DNA from: Bacillota bacterium
GTDB taxonomy: Bacteria; Bacillota; Sulfobacillia; JABLXB01
NCBI GenBank assembly: GCA_024653225.1
Contig: JANLGA010000084.1
Coordinates: forward strand, 1-6,663
Reading direction: 5' to 3'
DNA length: 6,663 nt
The notes beneath the pieces were generated by a model. It saw only the letters and a program-made list of their open reading frames with translations, did not search any database and was not told where the DNA came from. A program made the position numbers and the translations under genes. Numbering within the stretch: the first letter of the stretch is position 1; each line of letters opens with the position of its first letter. Shown in pieces: positions 1 to 5,936 of this stretch.

Positions 1-45
1 TCAAACAGGCCTCGGAAGCCGTCAGGCTCGCCGAGGCCTGTTTGA
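1..45. repeat. Perfect 15-bp inverted repeat at the window edge, inside the TolC-family gene
   Basis: TCAAACAGGCCTCGG at 1-15 is the exact reverse complement of CCGAGGCCTGTTTGA at 31-45, separated by 15 nt that contain a further short complementary pair (AGCC 17-20 with GGCT 25-28). It lies wholly inside the coding sequence, whose translation across it (VKQASASLTASEACL) still reads like normal TolC helix. It could be a chance consequence of codon choice, an RNA hairpin, or a fold-back artefact if the window starts at a contig end. No function is assigned. Confidence 0.6.
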
Positions 46-790
46 CGTCGAGACGCCGCGCGACAGCCTCGTCCACGACACGGGATAGGTCCAGCGTCTC
101 CGGTTCCCTGAGCTCGGGATTCGCCGACAACCGGACCTCCGTGTCCAGGTCGCGGTGAAGCACCTGGTTAAGGGCCATGACGGCCATTCGGAGCGCCCTC
201 GACGCCGCGGCCTCCGCAGCCCTCGCACTCGACACGCCCACCTCCGCCGCCAGCACGTCCGTCCTGGGGACCATGCCGGCGTCGAACATCGCGGAGGCGG
301 TCGCGAGCTGTTCCTCCGCCCGCCTCATGCCGGCCTGCTGCGCCCGGAGCGTCGCCTCCGCTTTCAGGACGTTGTAGTAGGCCTCCGACACGCTCAGCCT
401 CAAGTACTTCTCGGTGCTATCGAGAGCGAGCCTTGCGGACTCCAGCGAGGAGGCCGCACTCTCCGGATAATAGCGTTTCAACAGCACGAGGTCCCAGTTG
501 CCGACGTAACTCAGCTCGATATCCCGGGCGGTTTCCTCGGTCTGATCGGCAAAGAGCTCCGCCCGCCTCAGGGAGAGCTTGGCCGCGGCCACCAGCGTGC
601 TGGAGGCCAGCGCCTGCTGATACGCCGCTTCCAAGGTGAGCTCCGCATCCCCTCCCGGCGCGGCCGTCACCGTGGTTGCGGCGCAGGAGACGACCAGAAG
701 CGCCGCGCACAGCCCGGCGATTCCCCGCAGCCCGTTGATCGACCACGCGTGCCCGGCGAACGCCCTCTTCACGACCTGGGAACGAATCAT
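1..790 (-). CDS. TolC-family outer membrane efflux protein (partial, C-terminal part beyond left edge)
   Basis: Outer-membrane channel component of a tripartite efflux pump. The reading frame is open from an ATG at 790 to position 1 with no stop, giving 263 codons, so roughly the N-terminal half or more of a typical 420-480 residue TolC protein is present. Residues 1-44 look like an export signal with a long basic n-region (MIRSQVVKR...) and a hydrophobic core around 24-34. The core is followed by V33-V34-S35-C36, which fits a lipobox, so OprM-like lipidation is possible; signal peptidase I cleavage near VTAA (41-44) is the alternative. The mature part begins with LTLEAAYQQALASS, the typical opening of the family, and continues as long alanine-rich helices. 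The stretch SVSEAYYNVLKAEA (about 133-146) and the segment MFDAGMVPRTDVLAAEV (about 167-183) match conserved helix and turn patterns. The start is fixed by GGAGGT 8 nt upstream. It is the third gene of the efflux operon, 6 bp after the transporter stop. Family membership is secure; the substrate is unknown. Confidence 0.93.
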   Translation of the reverse strand, partial: MIRSQVVKRAFAGHAWSINGLRGIAGLCAALLVVSCAATTVTAAPGGDAELTLEAAYQQALASSTLVAAAKLSLRRAELFADQTEETARDIELSYVGNWDLVLLKRYYPESAASSLESARLALDSTEKYLRLSVSEAYYNVLKAEATLRAQQAGMRRAEEQLATASAMFDAGMVPRTDVLAAEVGVSSARAAEAAASRALRMAVMALNQVLHRDLDTEVRLSANPELREPETLDLSRVVDEAVARRLDVKQASASLTASEACL

Positions 791-796
791 CGTAAC

Positions 797-3700
797 CTAC
801 CTCCCCGCCCGGTCGGCGACCGGCTTAGGTGCCTCCGCGGTCTTCCTGTAGATCCTATCCGCTATCCAATCGGATGCCGTCTCCACGATGTCGTACGCAA
901 CCGGAATCAGGACCAGGGTCAGCATCGTGGATGTGCTGAGGCCGCCGGCCAGGACGGTCGCCAGCGGCGCCTCCGTCTCTGCCCCCTCCCCGAGACCGAG
1001 GCACAATGGCACCAACCCGAGAATGGTCGTCAGGCTCGTCATGAGTATGGGTCTCAACCTGTTCGGGCCCGCCTTGAGCAGAGCGTCGCGCTTGGACATC
1101 CCGTCGCGCCGTCTGAGGATGTTGACGTATTCGATCAGTACGATGGCGTTGTTCACCACGATGCCCACCAGCATGATGAAACCGGTGTAGGAGATGATGG
1201 TGATCGTCCGATTCGTCAGGAACAGCCCCCATATGGCTCCCAGGGCCGATAGAGGCACCGTCAGCATGATGACGAGAGGCTGCAAGACGCTTTCGAACTG
1301 GGCGGCGAGCAACATGTATATCACCACGACGGCCAGGGACAATGCCATCCCCAGGTCGGTGAACGATTCCGACATTCCCTGGGCTTGCCCGGAGAACTCC
1401 CAGGAATAGCCCGGCGGCAGGGCGCCCATGTCCCTCATCCGGGCGCTTATGTCGGCCATGACGGACGCGAGGTCTCGGCCGGCGATGGACGACGACACGC
1501 TTACCACGCGCGACTGGTTGTCCCTGCTGATCACGGTCGGCCCCACGCTCGTCACTATGGTGCCGATTTCCCCGAGGGTGACCGCATCGCCGGTCGGAGC
1601 GGGAATCCTGAGATGGCTGAGGTCCTCCAAGTTCTTGCGCTGGGCCTCCGGCAGCCGGAGTCGGATGGAGATCTCGTCCCCGCCCACCCGATAGTACGTG
1701 GCGGCCTGCCCCATGAGCGCGGACCTGACCGCGCCCGCGACCTGGTACGTCGTCAGCCCAAACCGGGCGGCCCTGTCCCTGTCAATCAACACCTGTGCTT
1801 CAGGTAGCCGCGCCTCCACGGAAGTGCGCACATCCCTCGTCCCCGGCACCGAGGCGATCACCCGCGCCGCGCGCTCCGCGAGCTGTTCCAGGACGGCGAT
1901 GTCCTTCCCCTTGAAGGCTAGCACGACCGGCGCTCCCTGGCCCATGGAGAAGAGTCCCGTCTGCTGCACTCTCGTGCGGGCCCCAGGAAGCGCCTGCGCT
2001 TGTTGACGCACCACCTCCATGACCTCGGCGGTCGAGCGGGACCTCTCCGCCTTGGGAACCAGCTGGACGCTCAGGCTGCCGACGTGTGTGCCGGTTCCAC
2101 CCGTGTCCCGGCCCTGCCCCACGCTCGCGAACACGGCGTCCACTTCCGGCAGTGCGGAAAGCTCGGCCTCGAGCGAAGAGACGAGGCGGTCGGTCTCCGC
2201 GAGCTTCGTGCCCGCGGGCATCTCGACTGACACTGTGAAAAGACCCTCGTCGCTGGTCGGGAGGAACTCGCGACCGACGAAGGGGAAGACTGCGACGGTA
2301 AGGAGGACTGAGAGCGCCGCAAGGGCGATCACGGTTCCCCTGTGGGCGAGCGCCCACCGGAGCACGGCACCGTAGACGTCCGGTATCCTGCGATCGGTCC
2401 AGTACCGCAGCCCGGCAAGGATGCGGCGGAACGGTCCCGCCGTCGGTTCGCCGATCCTGCCGCCCGTCACGAGGAGTATCCTGTAGCATACCATCGGCAC
2501 CACCGTCAGCGCGACGACGAGCGACGCCGTCAACGAGAACGTCACGGTGAGGGCGAGTTGCCTGAATATCTGCCCGGTGATCCCCGAGACGAACAGGATG
2601 GGGAGAAACACGGCTACGTTGGTGACTGTCGAACCGAAGATGGCGCCCCCCACCTCGACTGTTCCCTCGACGACCGCGGTCCGCGGATCCTTGCCTTCGC
2701 CCGCCCACCTGTATATGTTCTCGAGCACGACGATGGAGTTGTCCACCATCATGCCGACGCCCAGCGCGAGCCCCCCGAGGGACATCATGTTGACGGTCAG
2801 CCCGGCCGCGTACATCATGAGAAAGGTGGCTATCACCGATACCGGTATGGAGACGCCTATGACCAGCGTGTGCCTGAGACTCTGCAAGAACAGGTACAGC
2901 ACCGCGACGGCGAGGATTGACCCCTGGTACGCCGTGTTGTACACGGTTTGTATCGCGTGCTGCGTGTACTTCGCCTGGTCGAAGAACGTCCTCACCTCGA
3001 CGCCGACCGGCAGCGTCGTTGCAAGCCTGTCAAGTTCCCGCCGAACGAGCCTCGAGACCTCGACGGTACTCGCGCCGCTCTGCTTCCGGACCTGGATGCC
3101 CACGCTCGGCTTGCCGTTCAGCCTCGACAGGGAATTGCTCTCCTCAATGGTGCGCTCGACCCGCGCGACATCCCTGAGGTGGACCGCGGCCCCCCTGGCC
3201 GAACCCACTACTATGTCCCCGATCTGGTCAACCGATTGGAATTGCCCTACCGTCCTGACCACGTACACGTACTTGCCGGCCTCGGCGCTGCCGCCCGGGA
3301 TGTTGACGTTCTCCGCCGACAACGCCTTCGCGACGTCATCGAACGTGATGCCGTGGTGGGCCAACATCTCCTGGTCCAGGGTCACGCGGATTTCTTCCTC
3401 GTCCCCGCCGACCACGTCCACCGCTGCCACGCCCGATATTCTCTCCAGGGCGGGCTTGATCGCGTCCTCCGCGGTCTTCCTCAAGCTCACCGTGTCGGAC
3501 GGCCCCCCCACACCCACGAAAAGCACCGGCATCATCCCGGGGTCGAACCTGAATATCATGGGGGTGCCGGCCTCGTCGGGCAGCTGGACCCTGCTCTGTT
3601 CGACCTTCTCCCTCACCTGGAGCGAAGCGTACTCCATGTCGGTGCCGTATTCGAATTCCGCCACGACTGTGGAGGCGCCCTCTTGGCTGACCGATTGCAC

Positions 3701-3940
3701 TCTGTTTACCCCGGCGATGGTTGACACGGCCTCCTCGATCGGGATGCTCACCAGGCTCTCGATCTCGGCCGGGCCCGCACCCCTGTAGGCGGTCATCACC
3801 GCCACGACGGGGAGATTCATGTCGGGCATCAGGTCAACGGACAGCCTCTGGTAGGAGAATAGCCCGAACACCACGAGTACCAGTATCAACATGGTCGTGG
3901 CGACGGGGCGTTCGGCGCAGGTCCGCGCGAGCCACCTCAT
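797..3940 (-). CDS. RND-family (HAE1/AcrB-like) inner membrane efflux transporter
   Basis: Proton-driven inner-membrane pump of the resistance-nodulation-division superfamily, complete at 1047 residues, the usual length for hydrophobe/amphiphile exporters such as AcrB. Two homologous halves are visible. TM1 is about 12-30, the first porter domain about 31-330, TM2-TM6 about 335-490, TM7 about 535-553, the second porter domain about 560-860, and TM8-TM12 about 863-1015. Family hallmarks include YRGAGPAEIE (52-61), GVGMMVDNSIVVLENIYR in TM4 (394-411), the GIVVNNAIVLIEYVN segment in TM10 (926-940) and RLRPILMTSL (961-970). Against AcrB, D407 is kept as D400, but D408 is N401 and K940 is N930; R971 and T978 correspond to R961 and T968. 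The second-half porter has the usual QGAPVVLAFKG (668-678). It overlaps the adaptor gene by ATGA and is followed at once by the TolC gene. Substrate cannot be told; drugs, bile-like amphiphiles, lipids and secreted metabolites are all handled by this family. An HAE1 type is favoured over the metal (CusA) type by the overall motifs. Confidence 0.97.
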   Translation of the reverse strand: MRWLARTCAERPVATTMLILVLVVFGLFSYQRLSVDLMPDMNLPVVAVMTAYRGAGPAEIESLVSIPIEEAVSTIAGVNRVQSVSQEGASTVVAEFEYGTDMEYASLQVREKVEQSRVQLPDEAGTPMIFRFDPGMMPVLFVGVGGPSDTVSLRKTAEDAIKPALERISGVAAVDVVGGDEEEIRVTLDQEMLAHHGITFDDVAKALSAENVNIPGGSAEAGKYVYVVRTVGQFQSVDQIGDIVVGSARGAAVHLRDVARVERTIEESNSLSRLNGKPSVGIQVRKQSGASTVEVSRLVRRELDRLATTLPVGVEVRTFFDQAKYTQHAIQTVYNTAYQGSILAVAVLYLFLQSLRHTLVIGVSIPVSVIATFLMMYAAGLTVNMMSLGGLALGVGMMVDNSIVVLENIYRWAGEGKDPRTAVVEGTVEVGGAIFGSTVTNVAVFLPILFVSGITGQIFRQLALTVTFSLTASLVVALTVVPMVCYRILLVTGGRIGEPTAGPFRRILAGLRYWTDRRIPDVYGAVLRWALAHRGTVIALAALSVLLTVAVFPFVGREFLPTSDEGLFTVSVEMPAGTKLAETDRLVSSLEAELSALPEVDAVFASVGQGRDTGGTGTHVGSLSVQLVPKAERSRSTAEVMEVVRQQAQALPGARTRVQQTGLFSMGQGAPVVLAFKGKDIAVLEQLAERAARVIASVPGTRDVRTSVEARLPEAQVLIDRDRAARFGLTTYQVAGAVRSALMGQAATYYRVGGDEISIRLRLPEAQRKNLEDLSHLRIPAPTGDAVTLGEIGTIVTSVGPTVISRDNQSRVVSVSSSIAGRDLASVMADISARMRDMGALPPGYSWEFSGQAQGMSESFTDLGMALSLAVVVIYMLLAAQFESVLQPLVIMLTVPLSALGAIWGLFLTNRTITIISYTGFIMLVGIVVNNAIVLIEYVNILRRRDGMSKRDALLKAGPNRLRPILMTSLTTILGLVPLCLGLGEGAETEAPLATVLAGGLSTSTMLTLVLIPVAYDIVETASDWIADRIYRKTAEAPKPVADRAGR
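799..804 (-). promoter_or_regulatory. Shine-Dalgarno of the TolC-family gene, overlapping the upstream stop codon
   Basis: On the minus strand GGGGAGGTAGG runs through the last codons and the TAG stop (797-799) of the RND transporter gene. GGAGGT (799-804) sits 8 nt before the ATG at 790. Ribosomes finishing the transporter would be positioned to start the TolC gene, indicating translational coupling. This site also fixes the ATG at 790 as the start. Confidence 0.85.
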
Positions 3941-5085
3941 CGCGTCCCACCGCCCCTGCCGGGTTCACCGCTCGTGCCGGGCACCACCATCACGGGGGCC
4001 CCGTTCGACAGGAGGTGCTGACCGAGCACCACCACCTGTTCCCCTTCGGTCACCCCGCCGAGTACCTCCGCCAGGTCTCCTTCAACCAGGCCCAGGATCA
4101 CCACGCGCTCCTCGACGACGGCCGGATCCCCGGGCCTGACCACGTAGACCACCTGGTTGCCCAACCTCTCGACTACCGCTTGCCTCGGAATGACGACGGC
4201 ATTCTCATTCACGCCCAGCGTAAGGCCGATGCGCGCGAACATGCCGGGCTTCAAGTCTTCGCTCGGGTTGTCTATGACGATGTCTACCGGGTAGGCCTTC
4301 GTCCTGGGGTCCGGGGCGGGTCCGACGCTCTCGACCCTACCCTTGCGAGTGACCCGCACCGATTCCACCGTGACATCAACGACGGAACCCACTGCAACCT
4401 TGTTGACCGCCCTCTCGGGCACCCCCACCTTCGCGAGGACGGTCCGGATGTCCACTATGGTCATGAGCGGGGTCCCCGGCGCGATGAGATTGCCCGCGTC
4501 CACCGTCCTGGAGGCCACTGTCCCGGCCTGGGGGGCCGACAGGACCATTCGTTCCCCGTTCGGGCCCCCGGCTGCTCCGCCGGCTTGGGCGAGGCTCTCG
4601 CTTGCCGCCTGGTACTGCGCCTTCGCGAGGTTCAGCCTGTTCAGGGCCGACTCCCATTGCTGCCGGGAAATTGCCTGCTGCTTATAGAGGCCGTCGAGGC
4701 GGCGGAAGCTCGTTTCCGCATCCCGGAGGTTGATCTCCGCCTGGGCCAGGGCGGCCCTCAGCGAAGCGAACTCCGCGCTGTCTATCTCGAATAGTGGGTC
4801 CCCGGCGCGAACGGTCTTGCCCACCGATGCCAGGACCCTCGTGACCCTGCCCGGGACCTTGCTGGTCACCACGACCTCGGAGGAGGGCGCGATGACTCCC
4901 CCGACGTCTATTCTCTCCCTGACCGCCGACCTCGTCACTATCTCCGCGACCACGCTCTGCGGGACCACCCCGGTGTTAGCGGGCGCTCTTGCCGCGTTGT
5001 ACTTCTGGCTCACCCTGATCACTGTCAGGGTCACCAGCGTTGCGAGTACCACGACCCAGGGCAGGACCGACTTAAGACGCCTCAC
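3937..5085 (-). CDS. RND efflux periplasmic adaptor (membrane fusion protein, HlyD/AcrA family)
   Basis: Adaptor that links the RND transporter to the outer-membrane channel; complete at 382 residues, typical for the family. Basic N-terminus followed by one hydrophobic segment (about 8-24, VLPWVVVLATLVTLTVI) with no lipobox cysteine, so it is probably anchored by an uncleaved transmembrane helix. The order is beta-barrel strand 1 and first lipoyl half (about 45-102, including GRVTRVLASVGKTVRAGDPL), a short alpha-hairpin (about 103-167), second lipoyl half (about 181-215, VLSAPQAGTVASRTVDAGNL), beta-barrel (216-290) and membrane-proximal domain (about 295-370, starting VIPRQAVV). The hairpin tip holds R129-x3-L133-x6-S140, the RLS motif that in AcrA-type adaptors contacts TolC. 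The start is GTG at 5085, chosen because GGAGG lies 7 nt upstream and the hydrophobic anchor follows directly. It is the first gene of the operon and its TGA overlaps the ATG of the transporter gene. The C-terminus ends in a glycine-rich tail. Function is firm, cargo unknown. Confidence 0.96.
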   Translation of the reverse strand: MRRLKSVLPWVVVLATLVTLTVIRVSQKYNAARAPANTGVVPQSVVAEIVTRSAVRERIDVGGVIAPSSEVVVTSKVPGRVTRVLASVGKTVRAGDPLFEIDSAEFASLRAALAQAEINLRDAETSFRRLDGLYKQQAISRQQWESALNRLNLAKAQYQAASESLAQAGGAAGGPNGERMVLSAPQAGTVASRTVDAGNLIAPGTPLMTIVDIRTVLAKVGVPERAVNKVAVGSVVDVTVESVRVTRKGRVESVGPAPDPRTKAYPVDIVIDNPSEDLKPGMFARIGLTLGVNENAVVIPRQAVVERLGNQVVYVVRPGDPAVVEERVVILGLVEGDLAEVLGGVTEGEQVVVLGQHLLSNGAPVMVVPGTSGEPGRGGGTR

Positions 5086-5092
5086 AGGACAA

Positions 5093-5097
5093 CCTCC
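5093..5097 (-). promoter_or_regulatory. Shine-Dalgarno deciding the GTG start of the adaptor gene
   Basis: GGGAGGTT on the minus strand (GGAGG core 5093-5097) lies 7 nt before the GTG at 5085. No better-placed ATG precedes the hydrophobic N-terminal anchor, so this supports the GTG start. Confidence 0.8.
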
Positions 5098-5117
5098 CTC
5101 GGACGACTACTCCAGGG

Positions 5118-5127
5118 CCGACGTCGG
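5118..5127. repeat. Short perfect palindrome in the efflux leader
   Basis: CCGACGTCGG is a perfect 10-bp palindrome located between the putative operator and the adaptor gene's Shine-Dalgarno, inside the predicted untranslated leader. It could be a small hairpin or an additional protein site, but at this GC content a 10-bp palindrome is weak evidence on its own. Confidence 0.3.
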
Positions 5128-5140
5128 AACGATGGGCCAT

Positions 5141-5166
5141 CAGAACTGACCGGTCGGTCGGTTCTG
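5141..5166. promoter_or_regulatory. Putative TetR-family operator (26-bp dyad)
   Basis: Left arm CAGAACTGACCGG (5141-5153) and right arm TCGGTCGGTTCTG (5154-5166) form a dyad in which 11 of 13 positions pair exactly; the two exceptions (5147/5160 and the centre 5153/5154) are T/G or G/T. The gapless symmetry, about 26 bp length and GACCG-CGGTC core resemble operators of TetR/AcrR repressors that control efflux pumps. It begins a few bases downstream of the predicted transcription start of the efflux operon, a position where a bound repressor would block initiation or early elongation. That TetR family members bind such sites is established; that one binds here is inference. No TetR gene is in the window. 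Confidence 0.72.
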
Positions 5167-5180
5167 GCAATACATCCACA

Positions 5181-5209
5181 TTTATAACACGTGCTTGGAG
5201 AAAGGTCAA
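5181..5209 (-). promoter_or_regulatory. Sigma-70/sigma-A type promoter of the efflux operon
   Basis: On the minus strand TTGACC (-35, 5204-5209) and TATAAA (-10, 5181-5186) are separated by exactly 17 nt, each one mismatch from the consensus TTGACA and TATAAT. The stretch around the -10 is noticeably AT-rich in a GC-rich region. Transcription would start near 5174-5175, leaving a leader of about 90 nt before the GTG at 5085 and placing the 26-bp dyad from about +8 to +34. Confidence 0.8.
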
Positions 5210-5361
5210 CGTCCCCCGGCGGCCGATCCCCCGGCGCCGTCGTTTACCGATCGCGGGCCGCCTTCGACTGTTCAGTTCCCCGGTGCGACCGTCCGGCGAA
5301 ATTCTATTCCGGCACACCCGGCCACGGATCTATTGTTGTGGTAGTGTCGGGGGGTATTTGC

Positions 5362-5883
5362 TTGGACGCAACAGGGTACTTGGATATGCTCGCCGGGCGC
5401 TACCAGCGCCTGTACGACGTCGAGAGGGATGTCGAGGTCGCGGGGAGGCGCGTCGAGATCCTCGCCAAGTCGCGTGTCAAGCACGAGAGGTACTTCCTCA
5501 CGAGGAACATGCCCCTGTATGGGTTCGAGACCAACACCATTGCCCTGGTGGCATTGGCCCCCGCCGCAACATGTCCGGCCGACATATCCGGGTTCGGCGA
5601 CTACCTCCGGGCTGCGTCGGCCGAGCTGGTGAGACCGTCCGGGGAGGTCATGTCCACCGTGTTCAACGGCGTGCTCGTGTGTTGCGGCGGAATGGGGGAG
5701 GGCGCGGCCGACTCCGTGCGGTCGTTCCGATACACGAGGTCGTTTTGGTACGGGCTCCGCGGATGGTGTCACGTGGGGATGATCGCCGTGGACCTCGCGG
5801 GGGAGAGAGTGTACGCGGCACCGGCTTCCCGCGGGTACGAGGCCGCGCACAGGTGCCCGGGATGGGAGGTGGGAGCGGGGTAG
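5362..5883 (+). CDS. Uncharacterised protein, about 173 aa
   Basis: I cannot assign a function. The reading frame is open further upstream, as far as a GTG at 5191, but that start would overlap the efflux promoter and lacks a ribosome site. The TTG at 5362 is preferred because GGGGGGT (5349-5355) precedes it by 6 nt; ATG at 5386 is the alternative (165 residues). The protein looks soluble: no signal peptide or transmembrane helix is evident. It begins with a charged helix-like region (YLDMLAGRYQRLYDVERDVEVAGRR, split at about residues 6-18 and 19-30). The next segment, KHERYFLTRNMPLYGFETN (40-58), precedes a hydrophobic strand (60-66). The C-terminal half has RSFRYTRSFWYGLRGW (120-135) and a strand then D144. 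Cysteines are at 71, 107, 108, 136 and 165, with no clear metal-binding spacing. The layout reminds me, from memory only, of a small family of unknown function (DUF8052-like) common in Bacillota. It ends 53 bp before the CstA-family gene on the same strand. Confidence 0.7.
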   Translation: MDATGYLDMLAGRYQRLYDVERDVEVAGRRVEILAKSRVKHERYFLTRNMPLYGFETNTIALVALAPAATCPADISGFGDYLRAASAELVRPSGEVMSTVFNGVLVCCGGMGEGAADSVRSFRYTRSFWYGLRGWCHVGMIAVDLAGERVYAAPASRGYEAAHRCPGWEVGAG

Positions 5884-5921
5884 CGTAGAGTGTCCCTTGG
5901 GCCAGCCGCATTCTCGGATTC

Positions 5922-5929
5922 AAGGAGGG
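5922..5929 (+). promoter_or_regulatory. Shine-Dalgarno deciding the TTG start of the CstA-family gene
   Basis: AAGGAGGG (5922-5929) is a strong ribosome site 7 nt before TTG at 5937. The nearby ATG at 5930 directly abuts the site and is in another frame that stops at 5990-5992, so TTG is the likely start. Confidence 0.82.
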
Positions 5930-5936
5930 ATGGTGT

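Noticed and set aside
155..1252. Plus-strand open frame (365 codons) opposite the TolC-family gene and the end of the RND gene
   Set aside because: Arginine-, glutamine- and histidine-rich translation with no domain pattern, crossing the boundary of two well-supported minus-strand genes.
2547..3788. Long plus-strand open frame (413 codons) opposite the RND transporter gene
   Set aside because: Its translation is low-complexity, rich in S, T, P and R, and lies entirely antisense to a gene with clear family motifs. Long antisense open frames are expected at this GC content.
3721..4794. Plus-strand open frame (357 codons) opposite the adaptor gene
   Set aside because: Arginine/proline/histidine-rich shadow of the adaptor coding sequence, with no ribosome site or recognisable motif.
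5213..5236. Direct repeat CCCCCGGCG at 5213-5221 and 5228-5236
   Set aside because: Only 9 bp of G and C in a GC-rich intergenic stretch; likely chance.
5191..5361. N-terminal extension of the uncharacterised protein back to a GTG at 5191
   Set aside because: It would start inside the spacer of the efflux promoter, has no ribosome site, and the added residues (rich in S, R, G and P) look non-coding. TTG at 5362 with GGGGGGT upstream is better placed.
5272..5850. Minus-strand open frame of 192 codons opposite the uncharacterised gene
   Set aside because: Considered because the plus-strand gene is unrecognised, but its translation is rich in P, R, H and G without secondary-structure-like patterning. 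The plus-strand frame has strand-like hydrophobic segments and a ribosome site.
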